In this document: piece by piece, positions 24,176-32,142 of the stretch
How positions within the stretch are numbered: position 1 is the first letter of the stretch
How the letters are laid out: each line of letters begins with the position of its first letter
Origin: UBA967 sp044375555
GTDB lineage: Bacteria > Verrucomicrobiota > Verrucomicrobiia > Chthoniobacterales > Terrimicrobiaceae
Direction: 5' to 3'
DNA: 62,312 nucleotides
Assembly: GCA_044375555.1 (NCBI GenBank)
Contig: JBILML010000018.1
Coordinates: forward strand, 1 to 62,312
The notes under the pieces: generated by a model
Database searches by the model: none
Told to the model about the DNA's origin: nothing
The model's input: the letters and a program-made list of their open reading frames with translations, nothing else
Program-made: the position numbers and the translations under genes

Positions 24176-24892
24176 TCAACTGATCAAGAGCAGGCGTGGA
24201 GGATCTCCGGGCTGGGTCAGCGGAGCGCGATGCACGCACGGAGGGACGGGGCTGTCCGGGTAGTCAGTGGCAAGGCGCCAAAAATTGAAAAGGCCGAAGG
24301 AAAAAGGCTGCGCGCCAGCTGTCGGAGCGTAGTGCAGGTCGTAGCAATGCTCGGCCAGAAAGTCGCGAAAGCCGGGCCCCTCCCCTCCACCGAAGGCCGC
24401 GAGCAGAGCCTCCCGCGTTTCAGGGAGATCGATTCGTTTACAAGAATCCTCGTGGCGGAGGCCCTCGCTCGGTGGACCGTAGTAGGTGCAAAGATATGTC
24501 GAAGCTTCGAAGGGCGCGCTATCGGCGTGAAACGAAAACACGTCTGTCGCCACCACGCAGGGGTCCTCATCGCAGGGGTAGCCATAAATGCAGTTTAGTG
24601 CCGGATCGAGGGCCTGATCGCGCAGGAGTTGCCAGTCGGCAAGCATCTGTTCGACGGCCGTGCGGCCTGCTGGGCTGAGCCGCATCGCACGCAACCGGAC
24701 ATCGTTCAGAGCCATGATCGGCTCGCCATCGCCCTCACCCAGCGCGGCAACTACCTCACCATAGTCACCAGGGAGGGAGCGTTCCCAGCAAAGGGCATTG
24801 ACGCCAGCGGTGAACGGCGTGCCCACCAATTCGGCAAAGCTGTGCACACGCCGCACGCGTGGGTAATCGGTTGGCAAAGTGAAGGGAGTCAT
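24176..24892 (-). CDS. conserved-looking protein of unknown function (DUF1826-like pattern)
   Basis: 238 residues from the ATG at 24892 (MTPFTLPTDYPRVRRV); upstream codons in the frame look non-coding. No signal peptide or membrane segment. Features: VNALCWERSLPGDYGEVV near residue 30, CDEDPCVVATDVFSFHAD around 120-135, then TYLCTYYGPPSEGL. The FHxD...CTYxGP arrangement recalls the DUF1826 class of possible metal- or oxygenase-like proteins, but I am not certain of the family. It follows the peptidoglycan-binding gene with a 50-bp gap on the same strand. Function unknown. Confidence 0.65.
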   Translation of the reverse strand: MTPFTLPTDYPRVRRVHSFAELVGTPFTAGVNALCWERSLPGDYGEVVAALGEGDGEPIMALNDVRLRAMRLSPAGRTAVEQMLADWQLLRDQALDPALNCIYGYPCDEDPCVVATDVFSFHADSAPFEASTYLCTYYGPPSEGLRHEDSCKRIDLPETREALLAAFGGGEGPGFRDFLAEHCYDLHYAPTAGAQPFSFGLFNFWRLATDYPDSPVPPCVHRAPLTQPGDPPRLLLIS

Positions 24893-24942
24893 AGGCAAAA
24901 GCGCGGAAAACTGGTGAGTCAGAATGATGGCGGGGTTGCGAT

Positions 24943-25452
24943 TTAGTGCAGCGCCATTTTGGTGGCTGTGGCGGAGTCCATGCGGCCGCTGGGGCTGATT
25001 CCTTGCGCGACTTGCCACTCCTTCAAAGCAGCAACAAATGTGGGGCTGGGCATTCCGTTGTGCGGGCCGGCGTAGAATCCGCCAGCGGCGAGAACTTGCT
25101 GAATTTGGCGCAAGGTTTCGACTTGTGAATTCGCCTCGGCTCTTGCGAACGGACCGCCAGCAAAAAACCGCCCGATGGCGTTGTAATCGGGAGCAGGCGC
25201 GGGGCGATCCACACCGAGCTTGGCGAGGGTTTGATGGTTGAGCTCGCCGGTGACCTTGAGGTTCTGGGCGAGTTGAAATCGGCGGATTGCGGCGTTCGTC
25301 ATGCTGCCTGAGGCCCCGTCCACCTTGCCTTTGTAATAACCCAGAGCTTGGAGTTTTTTTTGAACTAAGCGGATCGATTCGTCTGCACGGACATCAACCA
25401 CGGGGAGAAAAGCCATGGCGAGGAGGAGAACGCAACGATGCCAGTTCCACAT
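24943..25452 (-). CDS. exported protein with two peptidoglycan-binding (PG_binding_1) domains
   Basis: 169 residues. Signal peptide (MWNWHRCVLLLAMAFLPVVDVRA-D), then two PG_binding_1-type three-helix units. The first (~24-80) reads VQKKLQALGYYKGKVDGASG...TNAAIRRFQLAQNL; the second (~110-165) reads IQQVLAAGGFYAGPHNGMPS...FVAALKEWQVAQGI. There is no attached hydrolase or transpeptidase domain, so it is likely a wall-binding adaptor. It is divergent from tpiA, with ~105 bp between. Confidence 0.85.
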   Translation of the reverse strand: MWNWHRCVLLLAMAFLPVVDVRADESIRLVQKKLQALGYYKGKVDGASGSMTNAAIRRFQLAQNLKVTGELNHQTLAKLGVDRPAPAPDYNAIGRFFAGGPFARAEANSQVETLRQIQQVLAAGGFYAGPHNGMPSPTFVAALKEWQVAQGISPSGRMDSATATKMALH

Positions 25453-25557
25453 GAAGACGATTCTTCACGGCCTGCGCCGAAAATCAAGAGGCCCATCTTG
25501 ATCGGTATTGCCGAAGCGGGCAGCAGCGGCTAACAACTCCGACCTATTTCAAAACCC

Positions 25558-26322
25558 ATGCGCAAAAAAATTATCGCCGCCAACTGGAAGATGAACATGA
25601 CCGTCGCCGAAACGGTCAGCTACCTCGAGAGCTTCCGCACCAATGTCGAAGCCGTGAACGGAGTCGAAATCGTGATCGCCCCGCCTTTCACCGCCATTGC
25701 CAAACTCTCCGAACTCCTCGGCGGTTCCCAAAAAATCAGCCTCGGCGCGCAGAATATGTATTTCGAAATGTCGGGCGCCTTCACCGGCGAGATCAGCCCC
25801 GCCATGCTGCGCGAGCTTTTCGTCCGCTTCGTGATCCTCGGCCACAGCGAACGCCGGCAGATTTTCGGCGAGACCGACGCGCTGATTAACAAAAAAGTCC
25901 ACACCGCCCTCGCCTGTGGTCTCAAGCCGATCGTCTGTGTCGGCGAGACCCTCGAAGAGCGTGATGCAGGTCGCGAAACCGAAATTCTCACCACCCAACT
26001 CCGCGGCAGTCTAGCCGGCGTGCCAGCCGAAAAAATCTCCAACATCGTCGTCGCTTATGAACCCGTCTGGGCGATCGGAACCGGCCGCAATGCCACCCCG
26101 GAGCAGGCCCAGGATGCCCACGCCCATGTTCGCAGAGTTCTCGCGGAAATCTCCGATGCGGAAACCGCGAACAAAGTCCGAATTCAATACGGCGGCAGCG
26201 TGAAACCCGCCAATGCAGCCGTCCTCCTCAGCCAGCCCGATATCGACGGCGCCCTCGTCGGCGGTGCCAGCCTCGAAGCCCACGGCTTCTCCGAAATCGT
26301 CAAAGCCGCCGTCGGGAAGTAA
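25558..26322 (+). CDS. tpiA: triosephosphate isomerase
   Basis: Glycolytic interconversion of dihydroxyacetone phosphate and glyceraldehyde-3-phosphate in the cytoplasm. 254 residues, full length. All catalytic landmarks are present: Lys11 in NWKMN, His96 in GHSERR, Glu168 in AYEPVWAIGTG, and the phosphate-gripping IQYGGSV and GALVGGASL loops near the C-terminus. Usual glycolytic neighbours (gap, pgk) are absent, so it is a stand-alone gene. A hairpin terminator (26418-26451) lies ~95 bp downstream. Confidence 0.98.
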   Translation: MRKKIIAANWKMNMTVAETVSYLESFRTNVEAVNGVEIVIAPPFTAIAKLSELLGGSQKISLGAQNMYFEMSGAFTGEISPAMLRELFVRFVILGHSERRQIFGETDALINKKVHTALACGLKPIVCVGETLEERDAGRETEILTTQLRGSLAGVPAEKISNIVVAYEPVWAIGTGRNATPEQAQDAHAHVRRVLAEISDAETANKVRIQYGGSVKPANAAVLLSQPDIDGALVGGASLEAHGFSEIVKAAVGK

Positions 26323-26417
26323 TCCCCCCCGCCTCGCGATCCAGCCAGGAGCCCCGCCGACTCGCTCGAGCGGGCTCAGAGTTCTATTGCGCCAAATTCC
26401 CTGCTGGCAAAAAGCGG

Positions 26418-26451
26418 ATCACCCTCGCGCTTGAAGCGAGCGGTGATTTTT
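26418..26451 (+). terminator. Rho-independent terminator downstream of tpiA
   Basis: ATCACC-CTCGC (26418-26428) pairs with GCGAG-c-GGTGAT (26436-26447), with one bulged C and loop GCTTGAA, followed by four T residues. It also separates tpiA from the minus-strand tRNA gene. Confidence 0.75.
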
Positions 26452-26476
26452 GGTGGGAGAGAAAAGGGGGAAGTGG

Positions 26477-26548
26477 CTCCTGAGGTAGGACTCGAACCTA
26501 CGACCAATCGGTTAACAGCCGACCGCTCTACCACTGAGCTACTCAGGA
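26477..26548 (-). tRNA. tRNA-Asn (anticodon GTT)
   Basis: A 72-nt cloverleaf reads cleanly on the minus strand. The acceptor stem is TCCTGAG/CTCAGGA with discriminator G, the D-arm is GCTC/GAGC, the anticodon arm is GTCGG-CTGTTAA-CCGAT giving anticodon GTT, and the T-arm is GTAGG-TTCGAGT-CCTAC. Starting with T and pairing T-A at the top of the acceptor stem is normal for tRNA-Asn. CCA is not encoded. Confidence 0.97.
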
Positions 26549-26604
26549 CTCGAAAAACGAGTGCGAGATAGAAACCTTTCGTCTCCGTGTTTTCAAGCGG
26601 AATT

Positions 26605-27552
26605 TTAACTTTTAGTCGGCAAGGTGCAGACGAGCAGATGGGTCCCCGTTGTTGTTGGCGCAACATTCATCCCGCTTCCACTGGCTGGAATCAGGAAAAA
26701 CTCTGAGGGGGCGAAGGTGCGGCCGCCACAGGTTACGGGGTGATCCAACGAGACGGCTAGGGCGAAGGCTGATTGAGGGCGAAGATCACGGCTCGTCAGA
26801 AGGGAGATTTTTTCGACATGGAAATACTCGCAGTCCGCCATGAGGGGATCCGCGCTGGATTTCAACTGTGGCTCGAAATCCTCAAAGTCGATCGAGGCTA
26901 GGGATTCCGCGATGTGGAGCGCTCGGGCCTTGCCGTCGAGGCCGGTGCGGTTCCAGTCGAACACCCGGTAGGTCGTGTCGCTGTTCTGCTGGATTTCGAT
27001 GATCACATTTCCGGCGCCAATCGCGTGGAGGCGGCCGCTGGGAATGAAGATGCTCTCGCCCGTGCGGACTGGGATTTCGTGAAGGGCGGTTTCCACCCCG
27101 CCGGTTTCGAGGAGTTTTTGAAATGCCTCCCGCGTGATTCCTTTTTTGAGCCCCGCGTAAATATTCGCGTCATCAGTGCAGTCTAAGAAATACCAAACCT
27201 CGGTCTTCGGCTCGCCGCCAAGTTCCTGAGCTTTGTGGGACGGAGGGTGCACTTGGGCGGAGAGATTTTCGGCGGCGTCGAGGAGTTTCACCAAAATCGG
27301 AAATCGCTCCGAGGGATGCGTGATGTAGGCCGAGCCGAAAACCTCTTCGCGTTGATGGCGCCAGAGATCGTTCAGGATTTTTCCTTCAAGCTCGCCGCTA
27401 GTCACGACGCTCTGCGCATCCTCGCGATCGACCATCTCCCAGACTTCCCCAATCGGCGCACCCGGCGGGAGTTTTTTTCCGAACCGCGCCAAGCTGGCGC
27501 CACCCCAGACGCGTTCCATGGCAATCGGCTCAAATGAAATCGGCTCGTTCAT
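26605..27552 (-). CDS. manA: class I mannose-6-phosphate isomerase
   Basis: Zinc enzyme interconverting mannose-6-phosphate and fructose-6-phosphate, feeding GDP-mannose and surface polysaccharide synthesis. 315 residues from the ATG at 27552 (MNEPISFEPIAMERVWGG), which matches the usual short type I bacterial form. Cupin metal-binding motifs are visible: SAQVHPPSHKAQELGGEPKTE gives the Gln, His and Glu ligands, with a later His in GRLHAIGAGNVI. EIQQNSDTTYRVFDWNR is typical of the family. It is divergent from the oligopeptide-binding protein gene with 85 bp between starts. Confidence 0.93.
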   Translation of the reverse strand: MNEPISFEPIAMERVWGGASLARFGKKLPPGAPIGEVWEMVDREDAQSVVTSGELEGKILNDLWRHQREEVFGSAYITHPSERFPILVKLLDAAENLSAQVHPPSHKAQELGGEPKTEVWYFLDCTDDANIYAGLKKGITREAFQKLLETGGVETALHEIPVRTGESIFIPSGRLHAIGAGNVIIEIQQNSDTTYRVFDWNRTGLDGKARALHIAESLASIDFEDFEPQLKSSADPLMADCEYFHVEKISLLTSRDLRPQSAFALAVSLDHPVTCGGRTFAPSEFFLIPASGSGMNVAPTTTGTHLLVCTLPTKS

Positions 27553-27637
27553 GGCATCACCATCCCGTCGATGCGTCGCCGAAGGCAATGGATTTTTCCG
27601 AAGAACGCCGCCATAGTGCCAGCCACTGGATTCATCG

Positions 27638-29701
27638 ATGCGAATCGCCCGCTGGTTCATATATGGTCTGCCTGTTGCCCTGCTGCTTCTGTTCGGCTTG
27701 TCGTATTGGAACGCCTCGCGCCTTTCAGCGGACAAGAAAAACGAGATGTCGCTGGGCTTGCTCGGCGAACCATCCACGCTGAATCCCATCCAGCAGGCCG
27801 ACAGCGCCTCCTCTCAGGTGACGGGCTCGATTTTTAATGCCCTCCTCAAATACAGCCCCGACCTCGAGATCATCGGTGATCTGGCCAAATCCTGGACGCT
27901 CCACCAGACAACCACTTTTGTCTTTCGCGACGCCCAAACCGCCGAAGCGGCGGCTGAGCTTCTCCAGAACGCAAAAAAAGACTGGCCCGTCTGGAGTCTC
28001 GAGAATGTCTCGACGCGCGGACGGGAGTTGATTTTGCAACTCCGCGAGCCGGGTCTCGATGCCAGTAAAAAAATCCGCTCCCTCTTCGAAGCCACCCCCC
28101 TCGCCCCCCTCGCCAACCTCCGGATCGAAACCAAAAACAACGCCCGTGAACTCCTCCCCGCCTTGCGGCAATCGCTCCCGCCAGAATCGATTCTCCGCGA
28201 ATGGATCGAAAGTGGTGCCGCCTTGGAAATCACGGCAGATCCCGCTCTGAAGCCTGCGATCGAGTCATGGCTCGCCGCCAATGGCGGCGGGAGCGTGACG
28301 GTCGGCGACCCTGTGGATTTTCTCGCCGAGCCCAAGGTGGTGTTCTCGCTCCGCGACGATGTGCGCTGGCACGACGGCGCAGCATTCACCTCGCGCGATG
28401 CGGCGTTCACCTATACGGCGATTATGGACGACGCGACCGCCTCGCCTCGCAAGCCGGACTTCGATTTGATCCTCAGAGTGGAAACTCCCGACGAGCGGAC
28501 TTTTCGAGTTATCTATCGCAAACCCTACTCGCCCGCGCTCGAGAGCTGGATGATTCCCCTCCTCCCCGCGCACCTGCTCGAGGGCAAACCGCAGGACTGG
28601 TGGGTGAAACATTTCAACCGCACCCCTATCGGCACCGGGGCCTTTAAATTCGCCGAGTGGCGCACAAATGAATTCCTCCGCGTGGAGCGAAATCCCGATT
28701 ACTTCGATGCGCCTGGCCCGTGGCTCGACGGCATCGTCTACCGCTTCATGCCCGACCAACTCACGCTGCGACTGGCCTTCGAGACGCATCAGGTGGATTT
28801 CTGGGGAGCCGAGCCATGGACGGTTACAGCGTTTGTGGGCGATCCGAGGTTCGATGTCTTCACGAGCCCGACGAGCAGCTACACCTACATCGGCTGGAAC
28901 CTGAAGCGGCCGCTGTTTCAAGACCCCCTCGTCCGCCGCGCCCTGGCTCATGCCGTCGATGTGCCCTCGATGGTGCGCTACATCCTTTACGGGCACGGCC
29001 TCCAGAGCACCGGCATCTTCACGCCCCAGATGTGGTTTTTCGATCCCTCGATCACTCCCCTCGCCCATGATCTCGAAAAGGCCCGCCAACTCCTCGCCGA
29101 AGCAGGCTGGAAGCCCGGACCCGACGGAATCCTTCAAAAAAACGGCGAGCGATTTTCCTTCACCCTCATCACCAATAACGGAAACGAAGTCCGCCGCGAC
29201 ATCGCCACGCTCGCGCAGGACGGCCTGAAAAAACTCGGCATTGAGGTGAAGGTGGAACTCTACGAGTGGGCTGTTTTTTTGAAGAACCACATCAACAAGG
29301 GCGACTACGACGCCATGGTCCTCGGATGGTCGCTCGGCAACAGCTACGACCAATTCCAGATCTGGCACTCGTCCCAAGCGAACCCCGAACAGCTCAATGT
29401 CGTGGGTTACAAAAACCCCAAGGCCGACCGCCTGCTCGACGAGATCCGGCAGGAATACAACCGCGAGAAAATCATCGCGATGGCCAGCGAATTGCAGCGC
29501 ACCATCTACGAGGACCAGCCCTACCTGTTCCTCTATGTGCCCGAGGGCACGAGCGTGATGTGGAAGGACGCCTACCGCATCCGGCGACCCGATGGAAAAG
29601 GCGGCTGGATCGACTCGCCGGTGGAAATGACGAAGGCCGGCTGGGCGTATTGGTCGGATTGGTTCTATCGCCCCGAATTCTCGGACCGCCTGCCGAAATG
29701 A
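27638..29701 (+). CDS. oligopeptide/dipeptide-type ABC substrate-binding protein with large insert
   Basis: 687 residues, longer than the usual 500-600 for the SBP_bac_5 family. An N-terminal membrane segment/signal (~7-26) has no lipobox. The family core starts MSLGLLGEPSTLNP...LKYSPDLEIIGDLAKSW, then is broken at residue ~85 by an extra ~150 residues (QTAEAAAELLQNAKKDWPVW...), and resumes at ~234 with VVFSLRDDVRWHDGAAFTSRD. Later landmarks (NPDYFDAPGPWLDGIVYRF, IGWNLKRPLFQDPLVRRALA) are normal. No permease or ATPase genes are adjacent, so it is an orphan binding protein, possibly membrane-tethered. The substrate is probably a peptide; this is family knowledge, not shown here. Confidence 0.88.
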   Translation: MRIARWFIYGLPVALLLLFGLSYWNASRLSADKKNEMSLGLLGEPSTLNPIQQADSASSQVTGSIFNALLKYSPDLEIIGDLAKSWTLHQTTTFVFRDAQTAEAAAELLQNAKKDWPVWSLENVSTRGRELILQLREPGLDASKKIRSLFEATPLAPLANLRIETKNNARELLPALRQSLPPESILREWIESGAALEITADPALKPAIESWLAANGGGSVTVGDPVDFLAEPKVVFSLRDDVRWHDGAAFTSRDAAFTYTAIMDDATASPRKPDFDLILRVETPDERTFRVIYRKPYSPALESWMIPLLPAHLLEGKPQDWWVKHFNRTPIGTGAFKFAEWRTNEFLRVERNPDYFDAPGPWLDGIVYRFMPDQLTLRLAFETHQVDFWGAEPWTVTAFVGDPRFDVFTSPTSSYTYIGWNLKRPLFQDPLVRRALAHAVDVPSMVRYILYGHGLQSTGIFTPQMWFFDPSITPLAHDLEKARQLLAEAGWKPGPDGILQKNGERFSFTLITNNGNEVRRDIATLAQDGLKKLGIEVKVELYEWAVFLKNHINKGDYDAMVLGWSLGNSYDQFQIWHSSQANPEQLNVVGYKNPKADRLLDEIRQEYNREKIIAMASELQRTIYEDQPYLFLYVPEGTSVMWKDAYRIRRPDGKGGWIDSPVEMTKAGWAYWSDWFYRPEFSDRLPK

Positions 29702-29777
29702 AGCCCGACATGCACAAAGCCCCCCCCGAACCCCGGCCACCTCGAGATGCGCGCTTGGGCGATAGCCCCAAATGCCC

Positions 29778-30548
29778 TCAAGGGGCGGTGGGAGCGAGGG
29801 TTCTTCGGAGATGCGATCCGCCGATGTCGAGCAGGATCACGGGCACGAGGATACAGGCTAGAACGGCCGAGAATTTGTCCCACTGGTAGAATTCCTGGTA
29901 GGTGTGAAGCCAAGCCCCGATCCCGCCGGCGCCGACATATCCAACGATGGAGGCCGAGCGAATATTGTATTCGAGCATCCAGAGGGTGTGACTCCAAGCC
30001 AGAGGAGCCGCGTGGGGCCAGATGCCGTATTGGAAGGCTTGAATGCGCGAGGCGCCACCGGCACGCAGGGCCTCACTCACAGCGGGGTCGGCACTCTCGA
30101 AGGCGTCGCTAAAGAATTTCCCCAGATACCCTAGCGAGTAAATTGCGAGTGCTGTCACGCCCGCCCCGGCATTGGCACCCAAAACCGCGACGGCGATGAG
30201 TGCCCAAATCAAGCCAGGGATCGAACGAATGCCATTTAGCAGCAGACGGACAACGAGCACCAGGGCACGGGGGGCGATATTTTTGGAGGCCGCCGCGGCA
30301 ACGGGAATACCGATGAGGCAGGAAAGGACCGTGCCGAGAACTGCGATTTGGAAGGTCTCGACGAGCGATGGGAAAATGGTGGGCAGAATCGAAAAATCTG
30401 GAGGCCAGAAGCGAGAGAGAAAACGGCTGAGATTCGCAGCGTAGTCGAGCTCGCGCCCCGAGGGCTGGATGACTGGCAGGGAAAAGAGAACCGCCAAAAG
30501 GAGCAGAAGGGACGCCACGCGGGGCGCATCGAGACGGGGGAGTTTCAC
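29778..30548 (-). CDS. PhnE-like ABC transporter permease
   Basis: Membrane subunit of a phosphonate-type ABC importer, 256 residues from the GTG at 30548. That start overlaps the ATPase stop as GTGA and implies translational coupling; an upstream ATG at 30575 is possible. About six membrane segments are visible, and the permease EAA-like loop reads AVSEALRAGGASRIQAFQYGIWPHAAP. NIRSASIVGYVGAGGIG is characteristic of PhnE. It is the last gene of the receptor-binding protein-ATPase-permease operon. The substrate may not be a phosphonate given the TonB-dependent receptor context. Confidence 0.88.
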   Translation of the reverse strand: MKLPRLDAPRVASLLLLLAVLFSLPVIQPSGRELDYAANLSRFLSRFWPPDFSILPTIFPSLVETFQIAVLGTVLSCLIGIPVAAAASKNIAPRALVLVVRLLLNGIRSIPGLIWALIAVAVLGANAGAGVTALAIYSLGYLGKFFSDAFESADPAVSEALRAGGASRIQAFQYGIWPHAAPLAWSHTLWMLEYNIRSASIVGYVGAGGIGAWLHTYQEFYQWDKFSAVLACILVPVILLDIGGSHLRRTLAPTAP

Positions 30549-31237
30549 TTCGTCTGGGTTGGTGTGAGTTCCCAATCGGAGCCGCCACCAAGGCGAAGGC
30601 GGAGGTCCGAGAACTCCTCGCTCAGTTCGGGATCATGCAAGGCGCAGATGACAGTGCACCCCTTGTCATCACAGAGCGTCCGCAAGAGTCGAAGGACATG
30701 GCGGGCGAGTTCGGGGTTGAGGTTCGAAACCGGCTCATCCGCGAGCAGGAATTCGGGTTGGGAAATGATCGCCCTCGCGACGGCAGTTCGTTGCCTCTCC
30801 CCGCCGGAAATCCGGGATACCGGCTGATCCGCCAGGGGCGCGAGGCCCAGTTGGGCGAGGAGTTCCTGGGCGAGTGCCTGCTCGGAGCGGGGAAATCCAA
30901 AAAGCGTGCGCCAGGCCGAGTGGCGGGACAAAAGACCGCAGAGGACATTGGTTTTCACGCTGGCATTCGGCGTGAGGGCCAGGTGCTGAAAAACACACCC
31001 GATGTGTCGGCGAAATTGTCGCGGCGAATGTTCATGGCCTTGTGATCCACGATAGGAAATGCGGCCCTGAGCGGGTTCCAGCATTCCAGCAAGACAGGAA
31101 AGCAGGCTGGTTTTTCCAACCCCCGAGCGACCCTCGATCGCGAGAAATGTTCCCCGAGGAAGATTCAAGTCGAGGCCGAGCAACACAGGACGACCCTCGC
31201 GCTCCACATTCAGCCTGTTGACACAGAGCTGGGTCAT
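30545..31237 (-). CDS. PhnC-like ABC transporter ATP-binding protein
   Basis: Cytoplasmic ATPase driving the importer, 230 residues. Walker A GRSGVGKT (~36-43), Q-loop VFQHLALTPNASV, signature SGGERQRTAVARAI, Walker B FLLADEPVSNLN and switch His in CALHDPELSEEF are all intact. Overall pattern is PhnC-like. It overlaps the binding-protein stop (ATGA, 31234-31237) and the permease start (GTGA), so the three are translated in concert. Confidence 0.92.
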   Translation of the reverse strand: MTQLCVNRLNVEREGRPVLLGLDLNLPRGTFLAIEGRSGVGKTSLLSCLAGMLEPAQGRISYRGSQGHEHSPRQFRRHIGCVFQHLALTPNASVKTNVLCGLLSRHSAWRTLFGFPRSEQALAQELLAQLGLAPLADQPVSRISGGERQRTAVARAIISQPEFLLADEPVSNLNPELARHVLRLLRTLCDDKGCTVICALHDPELSEEFSDLRLRLGGGSDWELTPTQTK

Positions 31238-32127
31238 TCCTGAGGGATAATGGCCAGCGCTTCGACGATCGGTTGGAGGTGCTCGTCGGCATTCGCAGGG
31301 ACAAGGGGCGAGGTGAAAACCGTCTGGCAGAGCTTCGGATCGGCGGAGGTGAATTCGAGCAAGGCATCACGGAGCTTTTCGCGGGCGGCTTGATCGAGTC
31401 GCGCGGAAACAGCGAGCGTATGAGTGGGCACAGGGCCTTGTCGCGCGAGGATGCGAAGGCGGTTTTTTTGCTCGGGCGTCATGTGTTTGTCTTTCTCGAA
31501 AACATAATCACTGACGGCAGCCGCCTCGGCTTCTCCGGAAAGAACCCGCTCGACGCCGCTCATGTAGCCGGTGCCGAACCACACATTGCCTTCTCCAAAA
31601 AACTCGACGGGATCTTTCGCGATAAGACCCCGCTTTTTGAGGTCCAGCCTGGGAATGAGGTGTCCGGAAGTGCTGGTGGGACTGGCAAACGCGACGGGTT
31701 TGCCGCGGAGTTGCTCAAGGGATTCGTAGGGTTTTTCTTTCAAGCAAAGCCAGAGACTCGAGTAGTCGCGGCGTCCGTCGATTTCCCCAACAAGAATAAG
31801 TTCGGCAGCATCGGCTTTGCGGGCGTGAACCATGTCGGTCGCACTGAGCCAGCCTAGATCGATGGAGCCATTAGCCAGCCCCTCGATGATGACCGTCGCC
31901 GACAAAGGAACGATCACCCGCACAGGGCGACCCAGGATTTTCGAGAGGGATTGGGCCAGCGCCTCCCGCTCTTTGAGCATTTGGTCGGGGTTCTTGTCTG
32001 GCTTGAGGGCCACGACGATGGACTCAGGGAGCGGGTTTCCACCCATCGAGGTCGCCACTCCCGAGAGGAGAGCCACGAGTAAAAAAATGGAGCGAAGGAT
32101 TCGGTTTATCACAGATTGAAAAGACAT
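31234..32127 (-). CDS. PhnD-family ABC substrate-binding protein
   Basis: Periplasmic binding protein of the PhnD/phosphonate class, 297 residues. Signal peptide (IFLLVALLSGVATSMG), then the family pattern: LAQSLSKILGRPVRVIVPLS, ANGSIDLGWLSATDMVHARK, YSSLWLCLKE, LRGKPVAFASPTSTSGHLIP, and GYMSGVERVLSGEAEAAAVS. A GAGG ribosome-binding site precedes the ATG. It starts 15 bp after the TonB-dependent receptor stop, so it belongs to that operon. PhnD-class proteins bind phosphonate, phosphite, selenate-like and other anions; the receptor and the Fur-like operators upstream point instead to a metal complex. Undecided. Confidence 0.88.
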   Translation of the reverse strand: MSFQSVINRILRSIFLLVALLSGVATSMGGNPLPESIVVALKPDKNPDQMLKEREALAQSLSKILGRPVRVIVPLSATVIIEGLANGSIDLGWLSATDMVHARKADAAELILVGEIDGRRDYSSLWLCLKEKPYESLEQLRGKPVAFASPTSTSGHLIPRLDLKKRGLIAKDPVEFFGEGNVWFGTGYMSGVERVLSGEAEAAAVSDYVFEKDKHMTPEQKNRLRILARQGPVPTHTLAVSARLDQAAREKLRDALLEFTSADPKLCQTVFTSPLVPANADEHLQPIVEALAIIPQE

Positions 32128-32142
32128 CTCAGACCTCGAAGA

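Noticed and set aside
29778..32127. Naming the ABC genes phnC, phnD, phnE as a phosphonate importer
   Set aside because: Family membership is clear but the substrate is not; the FecA-like receptor and Fur-like operators point elsewhere, so I left the symbols blank.
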